The notes beneath the pieces are model-generated. The model had not been told where the DNA came from and searched no databases. It worked only from the letters and a program-made list of their open reading frames with translations. Position numbers and translations under genes: made by a program. From Alviniconcha marisindica (Eukaryota; Mollusca; Gastropoda; Provannidae), in contig JABMCL010000713.1 of NCBI GenBank assembly GCA_018857735.1, positions 2,517,001 through 2,581,000 on the forward strand: DNA of 64,000 nt, read 5' to 3'. The stretch's first letter is position 1. The number at the start of each line of letters is the position of its first letter. This document shows positions 32,001 to 46,243 of the stretch, one piece after another.

Positions 32001-34509
32001 ACAACACTTAAACAACAGTTAAACAGTGAAAAAATTAGATACAGGACACTTGTCTGCTTTTAGTTTGAGAACGCTAGCAGTCATTCTTGTTTCAGACCAT
32101 AACTCAACTGAAAAACAGCTGGAGCGTATTTTTAACTTCCATTCCAATAAATAGGGTCTTTGATGCCACCTTGATTGGAGCCTCCTTCGAAGAAGTTCAT
32201 CACCTGGGGGTTCCACTGAAAGGTACAAAGAGTTGGTCAGAAATGGCGCCCCTTACCCCAGCTGCTCCTCCAAGGTGTTGATCTCTGCGTTCTTCTTGGT
32301 GCGCGTCTCAGCCAGCTCGGACTTGAGTGTGGCATTCTTGTACTGCAGCTCCTGGTACATACAAAGTCACAGGTTGGTACAGACAAGGTCACTACCTGGT
32401 ACATACAGGTAAACACAAGGTCTCTAGCTGGCACACACAAGATCACTAACTGGTATGCAAGATTACAAGGTGGCACATACAAGGCACTGCACTTTGACCT
32501 CCTGCTGGACTATCTCAGCCTTGTCATTGCACCCAATTTGACCTCCTGCTGGACTATCTCAGCCTTGTCATTGCACCCAATTTGACCTCCTGCTGGACTA
32601 TCTCAGCCTTGTCATTGCACCCAATTTGACCTCCTGCTGGACTATCTCAGCCTTGTCATAGCACCCAATTTGACCTTCTGCTGGACTATCTCAGTCTTGT
32701 CATAGCATAGTAACCCACAGTAACCATCTGCAATACTGTCTCAGCCATGTCATAGCAACCCACCATGACTATCTCAGCCGTGTCATACGAGTCATAGCAA
32801 CCCACCTTGACCTTCTGCTGGACTATCTCAGCCTTGTCATCAGTGGCCAGGAGTGCGTGTCGCAATTTGTTGTCCGTCATTTTCAGGTCTTCTTCCAGCT
32901 CCAACACGCGCTGGCGCAGCTTCTCGATGATCATGTTCTTCTCGCGGATGATGTTGTCGGCGGCTCGCCGGACAGGCTCCCAGCGCGTTGGGTCCTCCTC
33001 CTTCAGCCCCAGCTGCCGCACCAATGTCTCCAGTGGCGCCATCTGCTTCTCGTACAGTGCCTGCACGAGCCAACACAAAACCCGTCACCCTTTTCTCTTT
33101 TTTACTGTGCTAAGAATGAATGGAGGTGGCACAGTAGTCAAGAAGCTTGGCTGGCAAGCTAATAAATCCAGCCTTGTGGTACCAACGTCTCCAGTGGTGC
33201 CAACACAAAGCCCATCACCTTTTTTTCTCTTTTATTGTGCTAAGAACGAATGAAGGTGGCACAGTGGTCAGAAGCTTGGCTGGCAAGCAAATAAATCCAG
33301 CCTTGTGGTACCAACGTCTCCAGTAAGTAAACATGGTGCTTAACATCCACAGAAACCATGAGGCTTATTAGGGATGGGTAGAAGGGGGGAAGGGGGGATG
33401 GAGATGGGGGGAGAGGGAGACTATATACCTATCGCTACACTGTCACCACCAGAATGACTTCTGCATTAAGGTGGGCAGCGATGTGAGCCATTTTAATGTT
33501 TCATAATTGTGAGGGACAAAGTTTCAAGACAGTGTCCAAAGACCACACTTTTGAAGAGAACGGAGAGCTGAAGGCAGATTCGAACCGAGCTCCTTCTGCT
33601 TACCAGCCTAATGCCTTACCACTAGGCCAAACTGGCTCACACGTCTCCAGTGACGCCATCTGCTTCTTGTACATTGCCTGCATGTGCCTACACAAAACCC
33701 GTCACTTCTCTTTCTTCTTTACTACACTGAGAATGAACCAAGGTGGCAGAGTGGTCAGAAGCTCAGCTGGCAAGCTAATAAATACAGCCTTGTGGGTTCA
33801 AATCCAGACTTTGGGCTCTCCTTTCTGTTCTGAAATTTTGATTTATGGACCATGTTTTCAAGCCACTTTGTTATGACTCAGCGTTTATCTGTACCAAATG
33901 GTAAATGATGTTTTACACCCAGTCAATCAGTACGGTTATATCAGGGCGATGAAGAAGAGATGGAAAAGAAGATGAAGAAGACAGAAAAGGAAAAGAAGAG
34001 ATGAGAAAAAAGAAGAGAAAGAAGAAGAAATAAGTCAGTAATTGGATTTTAAAATCCTGTCAACTGCACAGGCTAAGACAGGAAGAAGAGGACATACCGA
34101 GTTAGGAGGCAGAAGAGAAGAAAAAGAAGAAGAAGGTCACCCACAGAAGATTATTATTATTGATCATTTTTATATAGCATTGTTCTCTGCTCTGGAGAAG
34201 ACTCACTGCACTCTTGTCGCAGGTGATTCTGAATAAGTGACTGTAGCCTTTCATAGCGTGCTTTTTTAAAATATCCAATGAAGCGGTGCACTTACAGTGA
34301 TATTTGGTTGCTACAGATTCTGTGTACACCATACAACCATGTACCAGTTTACAGTGTCACTTCACTGAAAGCCACATAGGTAGTAAGGTGCATTTGTGTT
34401 TAGCTGTAACCTGCCACCTGCAATTTCTGCAGACTGATAAGTCTTTTCCTTCTCATTGCACAAACCGATCACCAATAATGCATGCATTTGTAGTCTGTGT
34501 GTATGTGTG

Positions 34510-34598
<89 letters not shown>

Positions 34599-37500
34599 GA
34601 TGAAATGAGCACATCCTTCCGTCTTCGTTAGCGCTCTAGGCTCTTACGAGATGGGGCGCATAAATAATCTATTATTACTACCATTATTATCTCAGATGCC
34701 TGCTGCTGACCTGCGTCTCGATGTGCTGATGGATGAGCTCCTCCTGGTGCTGCTGCTGCCACTGCCGGAGGTCCCCCGGCGACTTCTTCATATTGCCCTG
34801 GCTCTGCAGCGCCTCCTGGTGGGTGGGGTAGACGGGGGGCGAGGCCGTCGCCATGCGGTCCCGGGCTCCTTGCAGCTGGCTCTGGCTCTGGCTGTTGCGC
34901 AGGATGGAGCGTGGCTTGGGTGTGCTCAGGCCCTCGGGGTACTCGTTGGACTTGCGCAGCGTGGGCGTGCGCATGTTGCCCGGGTAGTCGTAGCCGCCTC
35001 CTTGTTGAAAGAGGGAAAAGTTTCAACATTTACAACACTGGGATCCTCTCTCTCTCTCTCTTCTTTTGGAAGACATTCTGAACTAAAAGCACATAAAAAT
35101 CTTCAAAAAATGACATTTATGACATTCACAGTCTAGATCTTGTTTTTGTTTTTGCACCGGTAGACCAGATGACCTCATGCTATTAGTATTGCACAAAAGA
35201 CCGAAACAAACAACAAAAACAACAAAATGGTGGTGGTGGTGGTGGTGGTGGCGGGGGGGGTTATGAGTCAAAGAGAACACACGCTGCACTAGCAACAAAG
35301 TTTGAAAGTTGTAAGATAGGAAATACTGATCCAAAATACGCTATGTCATAGCAGCATCATCACAGGAACTAAAGACCAGCATCCTAAAAATCAGACATTA
35401 ATAGTCTACAACCAGAAACTCCCATCTGACCTCCGCTGCCATAGCCACTGGTGCTGCCCCCTGCGGTGCTGCTGCTGCCGTAGCCATCGTAGTAGTCCTC
35501 CAGGAGTTGCTGGTTGCGGCTGCTGTTGGGGAAACTGCGCCGGTGCTCAGGAGGTGCTCGATTCATCATTCGCCGCAGCATTGCTGGACTGCTGGTGGGA
35601 CTCTGCTGGCCTGTCAACAACGCCCAACACAACACACTGAGGCTGCCTTGAGCTGCTGTGAACAACATCACAACCACTAAATCAGGGCTAGTGTAACCTG
35701 GGAACGGCATCACAATCAGGGCTAGTGTGAGAACAACATCACAATCAAGGCTAGTGTGACCAGTGAACACCACCACCATTAGGGCTATTCTTACCTGTGA
35801 ACAACATAACAATCAGGGCTAGTGTAACCTGTGAACACCACCACCACCATTTGGGAAAGTGTTACCTGTGAACACCACCACCACCATTTGGGATAGTGTT
35901 ACCTGTGAACACCACCACCACCATTTGGGATAGTGTTACCTGTGAACACCACCATTTGGGATAGTGTTACCTGTGAACACCACCACCATTTGGGCTAGTG
36001 TTACCTGTGAACACCACCACCATCTGGGATATTGTTACCTGTGAACACCACCACCATTTGGGATAGTGTTACCTGTGAACACCACCACCGTTTAGGATAG
36101 TGTTACCTGTGAACACCACCACCATTTGGGCTAGTGTTACCTGTGAACACCACCACCATTAGGGTATTGCTACCTCAGTACCTGTGAATATCAGTCAGGG
36201 CTATTGTTACCTGTGAACACCACCACCATTAGGGTAGTGTTACCTGTGAATAGCACAGTGAGGGCTAGTGTGACATGTCAACACCACCATCATTAGGGCA
36301 GTGCTACCTGTGAACATCATCACAATCAGGGTTGTCAACATCTCCATTATGACTTGCAGAAGCGCTGTAACAGCTGCTTCTCTATATTGCATGTATCATG
36401 ACCACCAAGTTTCTCTAGCTTCTTTCTTTCCTGCTTGCATGCAGTGTGTATTTATTATTGTACACCATACACACTGATTCAGTGCAAAGTAAATCAAGTG
36501 TACAACAGCTGCACACAGCCAGTAAGAAGAGCCCAAAATGAGATGGGAATAACAAGCAAAACATACCTCCTCCACCACCACCTCCTCCAGCACTACCGCC
36601 ACCAGCCGAGTAGTGGTAGCCACCGGCGTCGTAGCCAGCAGGCGGCTGGTAATTGTAGTTGTCACGTCCATACATCTCCTCCACCACCAGACCGTACTTG
36701 GATGGTTGGTACACCTGGCCCCCTCCCCCGGGGCTCTGCGTCCCCACCGCACCACCGCCGCCATCCCACGACTCCCTGGCGAAGTTCCGGAAGCGCTGGC
36801 GGGCCATAGGGGGAGTGAGGGTGGGCGGGGGGCGCTGGATCAAAGGGGAGGGGGTCAGCGTCTCTACCTCATCCTGCCATCCTGAAAATTCACAAGGACA
36901 GAGGGGTCAGTCTGAGGTCAGAGCTGCACTGACTGGCAGCAAAAAAAAAGGTTCAACGCCACACTGAAAGAGCTATATTTTATTCTGTGGGACTATGTCA
37001 AAAAATAGCAAGATTTTTATAATTTTTATAATGTAGGTGAATGGATGGGGATGGTAGAAATTTGGACAAGGAAGAAATTTCTGGCAGTAGGCAAAGCACA
37101 CATGGCTATATTCTGATTTAAAGGGGGAACATTTGTCATATCTTGGTCCATAACAGAGGGCACCTCAATTTCTACATCTGCAGTACCCCACTGAAGGACG
37201 CAATCAGTAAATTTTCACGTAACTATCAACAGTGAAGTATTAAACACAGTGAATCAGTTGATGGCAAGCATATTGTGCCATGAAATGAATGTGTAAAGAA
37301 TACAAAAATTACACATAATTTTAAGCTCTAGGCATAGAAAGCACATGCATGCATGCACAACTACACACACACACAGTGACCATTACTCATATATATATAT
37401 ATCACATAAATATGTGACTGTTTATATACTTCAACCCTGTCACACCAGGAATTAACATCACAGTTAATCTTAATATGACACAAATAACACATATACCTAC

Positions 37501-40500
37501 AGAGCTCAGCCGTGAAGGTGGCAGGTATTTGGCAACATACGTATTCCAGGGTGGAAAAAAAGCAAAGGTATGGATAGGTCACATCCGCTGAACACAACAG
37601 CGTACTTGTAGATTGATAAGGTAATCCCTGTGACAACAAGGGAATGAGGCTAGGCTCTGTGACTCGTGTGAGCCGCCACTGCTAATCCCGCACTAATCCC
37701 GTCTAATCCCAAACCAACTGGCATCATGCATACTTGGTAAGTGCTACATGTCTGGTCACATATGATACACAACACAGCCACGGCCTTGTAAAAAAAAAAG
37801 AAAAAAAAAAAGGGCTTGTTGCAATGCTTGTCACACCTGTGCATGACACTGACAAAATGTATGACCTTTTTGCAACTCTGCCAGCAAAACGCTCATTAAT
37901 TGTGGCTCAGCATGGACTCAGCGCTGCATTCTGTCTCCCAGCCTGGTGGGAATAATACCGGAATGAAGGCCTGGTTATGCTGATGGGGCTGAAAAGTATG
38001 TTGGACCTGTGAGCTGCTGACTGTGCACATTTAAGACCCCTTGGCAGCTGGAAATCAAACAAGAGTAGGGGGGATTCCTTGGCTGCCCTGGCAAAATTAA
38101 CAACTGCTCCCCATGGGCAGGGAATGTAGCTCAGCTGGTTCAGCATCAGGTCCAACTCCCCGATACAGCAACGGATGTTTCTCCCTGGGTCAGCTTTCAG
38201 TTCCGATTCTCTCACAGGGTTTCTAGTCCTACAGCCTCCCTGTGCAGACTAGTCCCATGCAGTCTTCTCCTTCTTCCCTGTAGTGTCCAGCATCAACATT
38301 ATGAAGACTGACACTTCTAGTACTTGATGGGTTATGCTAGTGTTTCTGTAATCCAACAAACTCTGACCTGGACTACAGGATGTTTAACGTGCAGATGCGA
38401 TCTTTTTGCACGCGTATGTATACACATGGGGGACCTCAGTTTGTAGTCACATCCAAAGGACTTTATATGAGTCGGCACAGAATATGACTCCAGGGAAATC
38501 TCAGGGCAGGCACAAAGTCTACCACATAAGTCATCTATCCATTTGGTGACCACACCTGACTGTACTTAACTTTGGCTTTTGTGAGCGAATGCTCTTGTCC
38601 TGTCCCACTGATTCTCTATTCACATCTGTGTGTGCACATTAACATTCCAAATATTGGCAACCATGCCACTGTTTCGACACACCAACAAAAATACACCACT
38701 GAAGGCCAAATGACAGCTGCCCTGGTGCAGTGGCAGGGAAAGTGAAAATGGTCACATACACAATTCATCTCCTAAAAAGTGGGTGCTTCAATTACCTCCA
38801 TATTTATTTATTTTTAAATCAAGACCACTGAAGAAGAAGCTGGTCCTCATTACATACAAACACCACATACACTGGTACTGGTTGTGGCAGTGCTGCTCCT
38901 GCAGAGGCTGTACTAAACAGCTGATACTGGTACTGGTTTTGGCAGTGCTGCACCCGTGAAGGCTGTACTAAACAGCTGATACTGGTACTGGTTTTGGCAG
39001 TGCTGCACCCATGAAGGCTGTACTAAACAGCAAATACTGGTACTGGTTTTGGCAGTGCTGCTCCCGTGAAGGCTGTACTAAACAGCTGATACTGGTACTG
39101 GTTTTGGCAGTGCTGCTCCCGCGAAGGCTGTACTAAACAGCTGATACTGGTACTGGTTGTGGTAGTGCTGCTCCCGTGAAGGCTGTACTAAACAGCTGAT
39201 ACTGGTACTGGTTGTGGTAGTGCTGCTCCCGTGAAGGCTGTACTAAACAGCTGATACTGGTACTGGTTGTGGTAGTGCTGCTCCTGCAGAGGCTGTATGC
39301 ACTAAACAGCAGATAAAAAGCTGATACCAGTTCTTGTGGCAGTGCTGCTCCCGTGAAGGCTGTACTAAACAGCTGATACTGGTACTGGTTGTGGTAGTGC
39401 TGCTCCTGCAGAGGCTGTATGCACTAAACAGCAGATAAAAAGCTGATACCAGTTCTGGTTGTGGCAGTGCTGCTCCCGTGAAGGCTGTACTAAACAGCTG
39501 ATACTGGTACTGGTTGTGGTAGTGCTGCTCCTGCAGAGGCTGTACTAAACAGCTGATACTGGTACTGGTTGTGGTAGTGCTGCTCCCGTGAAGGCTGTAC
39601 TAAACAGCTGATACTGGTACTGGTTGTGGTAGTGCTGCTCCCGCAAAGGCTGTACTAAACAGCAGATAGTGGTACTGGTTGTGGTAGTGCTGCTCCTGCA
39701 GAGGCTGTATGCACTAAACAGCAGATAAAAAGCTGATACCAGTTCTGGTTGTGGCAGTGCTGCTCCCGTGAAGGCTGTACTAAACAGCAGATACTGGTAC
39801 TGGTTGCGGCAGTGCTGCTCCTGCAGAGGCTGTATGCACTAAACAGCAGATAAAAAGCTGATACTGGTACTGGTTGTGGTCATGCTGCTCCTGAAGATGT
39901 TCTACTAAACAGCCGTACCCACGTAAGCCCATCCAAATTTTCCACAATGGAATTAATGAAGCGTTAAATGAAAACCGTTTGATCTTGACTGCAGTGTTTA
40001 CAAAGCCAGAAAATGACCCTCCACCTAGAAACAGACAATGAACTGATTAACAGAACAAATAAAACCATGACAATGCCCCTGCCAGTTTAAATGGAATTTA
40101 CCTTCTAGAAGCACCTCACAAGTACATGGAGGCCGGGTATTCAGAAGCTGAGCAGTCCTTTTGAAACTGTCACAAGGCTCAAGCCGTCAACAACAAAGCA
40201 CACCACTCGAAAAAGGCCTGCCCCTGCTAACTGCTGTTTGCGGAGAACAGTCAGGGCGACCGGTGTATATCCCCGTTTCCATTACCTCCCCTTATCCAAA
40301 CTTAACGGCACAGCAGAAGCATAAACAGGCCCGACAATGCCACTTGCGTTTAATCTCCCGCCATTCCAAATGCATGTACCTACAGTCTAATCAGGCAGAA
40401 CCTTCACGGCTCAGTCGCCAGCATAATCAGGTGGAGGCCAGGCTGTCGTGCCTCTGACACTGAGGAGCGTGAGAACCCACTCTACCACTGTACCAGCTCA

Positions 40501-42788
40501 CCGGCAGTCCTTAAAGTTAAATTCTGATCTTCCAGTGGGATAACACAGGCCTTCTGCCTTCACGTTCACACAACTAGGAGATAGTATGTATACAGGTACA
40601 TCAATTCTACCCTCGTCTGTAGCAGACCTGACTTTGCATAAGACAACAGGTATTCTACCTTCACATTCACACAGCTAGGAGATAGTATGTATACGGGTAC
40701 ATCAATTCTACCCTCGTCTGTAGCAGACCTGACTTTGCATAAGACATTAGACATTCTACCTTCACGTTCACACAACTAGGAGATAGTATGTATACAGGTG
40801 CATCAATTCTAACCTCGTCTGTAGCAGGCCTGACTTTGCATAAGACATTAGGTATTCTACCTTCATGTTCACACAACTAGGAGATAGTATGTATACAGGG
40901 ACATCAATTCTACCCTGGTCTGTAGCAGGCCTAACTTTGCATTTATAAGATAATAGGCATTCTACCCTTCATGTTCACACAACTAGGAGATAGTATGTTT
41001 ACAGGTACATCAATTCTACCCTTGTCTGTAGCAGGCCTAATTTTGCATAAGACAAGAGGCATTCTACCCTTCATGTTCACACAACTAGGAGATAGTATGT
41101 TTACAGGTACATCAATTCTACCCTTGTCTATAGCAGGCCTAATTTTGCATAAGACAAGAGGCATTCTACCCTTCATGTTCACATGACTAGGAGATAGTAT
41201 GTTTACAGGTACATCAATCATACCCTTGTCTGTAGCAGGCTTAATTTTGCATAACACAATAGGCATTCTACCCTTCATGTTCACACGACTAGGAGATAGT
41301 ATGTATACAGGTACATCAGTTCTACCCTCGTCTGTAGCAGGCCTAATTTTGCATAAGACAAGAGGCATTCTACCCTTCATGTTCTCACGACTAGGAGATA
41401 GTATGTACATCAGTTCTCTATTCATCTGCAGCAGGCCTAACTCTGACCTTTTCATGGGATAAGACAACATGCAGACTACCTTCACGTTCATGAGACTAGC
41501 AGATAGTACATTAGTTGTGTAACCCCAGCTCTGGTCTTTTAATGGGATAAGACAATATGCATTCTACCCTCATGTTTGTGAAACTAGAAGTTGTAACTTG
41601 TACCCTTGCCCGAAGCCCTAACTCTGGTCTTTTGATGGGACAATTAAGACATGCATTTTACCCTCATGTTCATGAAACTAGTGGGAGTTAGTTCAATGCA
41701 CCAGTTCTGTCCTTATCTGTAATAGGCCTAACTGATCATTTAATGGGATAAAATATACTGCACTGTGCAGGCTACAGGGTTTACATTAACTGGTAATTTC
41801 CATTATTCTTCTGGTTGAGATTAGCACATACTGGGGAGTCAATTTTCATCTGAAGAAATAGTTTATATTATATATATTATATAATATATATATATATACA
41901 ATATGAATAAACAAAATAATCACTTAAAACAAGCAATTAGTAACAATACCCTTCATGGAGGTTGTGCATAAAGAAATGAAGTCACTCAATAGATTATAAA
42001 TACCCATACAAAATGGAACTGAAATCCCTAAATCTGAAAGTATTATCTGACCATTTTCTGACTGTGTAAGTACTTTTCACAGATCCTCAATAATTTCATT
42101 CTTCACAAACAAAAGTCTGCTTCGTGCCATTTACAGATAAAAACAACAACAACAACACCTGTATCCTACATTTAGTTTCTTAGCTGTACTATTTACTGGT
42201 AGCTTCGTGAAACTAGAACCTAATGCAACACTGACTGTGAGCACACTGTGAAAGCCAGAAATGCACATTCAAGATCAGACCATTAAGCCACTACCCATAA
42301 ACTTCAGCAAAAAGCATGGGAATTAAGAGAAGAAAACTCTGTTATTTCTGAATGCCAACATAACCATGCTCTAAATCTAATAAACATTAAGTAACTTCAT
42401 CAAGAATTACGCACCTACTTACATGAATTCCACACAGCTGTACCCACATGTATCAGCACTGATCCACTGATCCAGTTGTTTTCAGCCACACATATAGTAT
42501 ACCTAGGCTTATTCTCTCTGCCCCACTCAGCGCTAGTGCCAATACCATCTAGCTCCAACCAGCCAGACTATCGCTACATTATATCTAACAGTAGTTTGTT
42601 GTCTTGGCTTTGTTTATAATACACTAGTAAATGACTTCAGTAACTAAATGTCATAAATCTGTCTATCATAAATAACCACTGCAATAAAGCAACACAAATT
42701 ATGGGCCACCACATGAATATAGTCCTGTTCACAAGGCTTGTGGCACAGATCACAGGGTCAGAGAGAGTGTGTTGACACAGTGTAGAAG

Positions 42789-42839
<51 letters not shown>

Positions 42840-43030
42840 GTGTGTTTGTGTGTGCATGTGTGTGTGTGCAGGTGTGTGTGAGCATGCATGAAAGCATGAG
42901 AGTGTGCATGTACCTCATGTGTGTGAATGTCTGTGTGCATGATTGTGCATATAATAATACATTGTGTGTGTGTGTGTGTGTGTGCACGTGTTCAAGTGAC
43001 TAGTGTGTGTATGAGTGTTTGTGTGTTTGT

Positions 43031-43075
<45 letters not shown>

Positions 43076-46000
43076 TGTGTGTGTGTGCCTCTGTGTGAAC
43101 AGTGTATCATGGCAGATAAGAGAAGACTTCCTGTGCAGCGAAGACTCAAGCTTTGCTTTGCCCTGTGGAGCTGGCCCCATATCTGGGTGCCGTCTGAGGG
43201 GCCAGCCTGACCGGCTAACATTGCCGCTACTAATATCCTGTTGCCCTTTGTATACCATAATACAGTATGTCCAGAGACACTGACAGAGCCGACTCACTAT
43301 GTCCCTAAGAGGCTCTCTGTCAAAACCAGCCAACAAATTGTACAGCCTGATTAAACAGGACCCAAACTGATGAAGCATCATAGGGACAATCAATACTGCT
43401 CGAATAAAAATATTTTAAAAAAGACAGGGAAAAAAAGAGGCTCACACAGTCAGACTCAGAGCAATTTTTCAGTCAAATTATATATTATATAGTTTGTTTA
43501 AAAAATGTTTCAGATGTATGAAAGTCATGAAAACATGGTTGTGAATGCTCTTTACAAAAGATTTTTTTAAATCTGACATCATGAACAAAGCCAGCACGTG
43601 TGGTAGAAGCATTATATTCTTCTTCTTCTTATTTCTTCATATTTCTTATCCTTCATTTTCTGCTCTTTACTTCAAACCAACATAGCTGGAGCACAGGGAG
43701 CTAGAATTCAATTCAAAGGAAAAAAAAGTGTATAAATAGTGATGGAATTAAAAGCCTGCTAAAGGAAACACTGGCACATTTCACTTCCAGGCCAACTTTC
43801 TTCACTTTAGGTTACTTTTACTGCTTTAAACACTAAAATGGTTGGCTACTACCACTATGATTATTTACATGTATTATCATGAGCATAAGAAATTCCTGTT
43901 TGAGCCTGTACCTGACAGATTTTCACACAATTTATAATCCTCATTTCCCACAAGCAGTAGTTCTTCTAAATTCACTTGACACATTTGTTTCAAACAGTAT
44001 ACTCATAAACAAACAAGCACAAAAAAACTGTTGCTTGAATACATGTGCACAACCAACTCACCCTCCAAGACAGTTCCAGATTAGTTAGGTGAACAATGCT
44101 ACTCCCACAACAATGATGATCCAAGTGATCGGTAGACCATGTTTCACAGAAAGTCTACACCTAGCAATTGCTGTTAGACTGGAGAACTGCAAATGCAGTG
44201 TAGTGCTTTTAGAAGGCTTTAAAGAAGTCATGCACAGCTAGCAAATTCTGTCTGAACTACAAACACTGCTCTGGGAATGAAACATGATGGAAGTTCTACA
44301 AAAATACCATGAACTGGGAATGATACATGATGGAAAGTTCTACAAACACTGTGCACTAGGAATGAAACATGATGGAACTACAAACACTGCACTGGGAATG
44401 AACCATGACAGAACTACAAACACTGTGTACTGGGAATGAACCATGACAGAACTACAAACACTGTGTACTGGGAATGAACCATGACAGAACTACAAACACT
44501 GTGTACTGGGAATGAACCATGACAGAACTACAAACACTGTGCACTGGGATTGAATCATGACTGAACTACAAACACAGTGCACTGGGAATGAACCATGATT
44601 TTACAAACACTGTGCACTGGGAATGAACCACAACTGAACTACAAACACAGTGCACTGGCAATGAACCATGTCTGAACTACAAACACAGTGCACTGGGAAT
44701 GAACCATGACTGAACTACAAACACAGTGCACTGGGAATGAACCATGACTGAACTACAAACACTGCACTGGGAATGAACCATGACTGAACTACAAACACTG
44801 CACTGGGAATGAACCATGACTGAACTACAAACACTGCACTGGGAATGAACCATGACTGAACTACAAACACTGCACTGGGAATGAACCATGATTTTACAAA
44901 CACAGTGCACTGGGAATGAACCATGACTGAACTACAAACACAGTGCACTGGGAATGAACCATGATTTTACAAACACTGTGCACTGGGAATGAACCATGAC
45001 TGAACTACAAACACAGTGCACTGGGAATGAGCCATGACTGAACTACAAACACAGTGCACTGGGAATGAACCATGATTTACAAACACTGTGCACTGGGAAT
45101 GAACCATGACTGAACTACAAACACAGTGCACTGGGAATGAACCATGACTGAACTACAAACACAGTGCACTGGGAATGAACCATGACTGAACTACAAACAC
45201 AGTGCACAGGGAATGAACCATGACTGAACTACAAACACAGTGCACTGGGAATGAACCATGACTGAACTACAAACACAGTGCACTGGGAATGAACCATGAC
45301 TGAACTACAAACACTGTGCACTGGGAATGAACCATGACTGAACTACAAACACAGTGCACTGGGAATGAACCATGATTACAAACACTGCACTGGGAATGAA
45401 CCATGACAACTACAAACACGTGCACAGGGAATGAACCATGACTGAACTACAAACACAGTGCACTGGGAATGAACCATGATTTTACAAACACTGTGCACTG
45501 GGAATGAACCATGACTGAACTACAAACACAGTGCACAGGGAATGAACCATGACTGAACTACAAACACAGTGCATTGGGAATGAACCATGACTGAACTACA
45601 AACACAGTGCATTGGGAATGAAATTGTTTTTTAAACCAAGAAAAAAGACTGAAAAACTGTTGAACGAGCAGCCAACACTTGCCATCGCCAAATGCACACT
45701 GACTGACCTAGTACAATAGGCTAAGAAATCTCACTGGAAGTGAGATTTGAAGTCGTGCATACGTATTTAGCACAACATTGCTTCTTCCTTCCACTGCCAC
45801 ACATGCCAGTGGAATTTAAAATGCTGCTGCCACCAGCAAAAAAACAAAAGACCCTGGCCTGCATAAGGGAAATAGAGGTTCACAAACACTGGACTAAGGT
45901 TTACTCCCAAAAGGGGTTGACAGCTATGACTACAAACACAGTGCACTGGGAATGAACCATGATTCTACAAACACTGTGCATTAAGACTGAACCACCATCA

Positions 46001-46183
46001 GTTACCAGCTCCACCTTCAGCCACCACACTAGTCACTGACCAAGCAGGCAAGTTACACAGGGATAAAGTTACAACCCTAAAATCATAGGCACCTGAATTC
46101 AAATGATTCTGTTTTCACACTCTGCCATCTGAACATTTCCCTACGAAGTTTCTTGCCAAGAGTTCCACTTCTGGACATAACAG

Positions 46184-46243
<60 letters not shown>

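Noticed and set aside
38119..38180. tRNA-like box A (TGTAGCTCAGCTGG)
   Set aside because: No box B or acceptor stem follows; chance match or very degraded SINE.
43100..43393. Minus-strand frame in CEP85 intron 2
   Set aside because: No acceptor or donor in phase with CEP85 exons and no recognised family; half of it is (CA)n.
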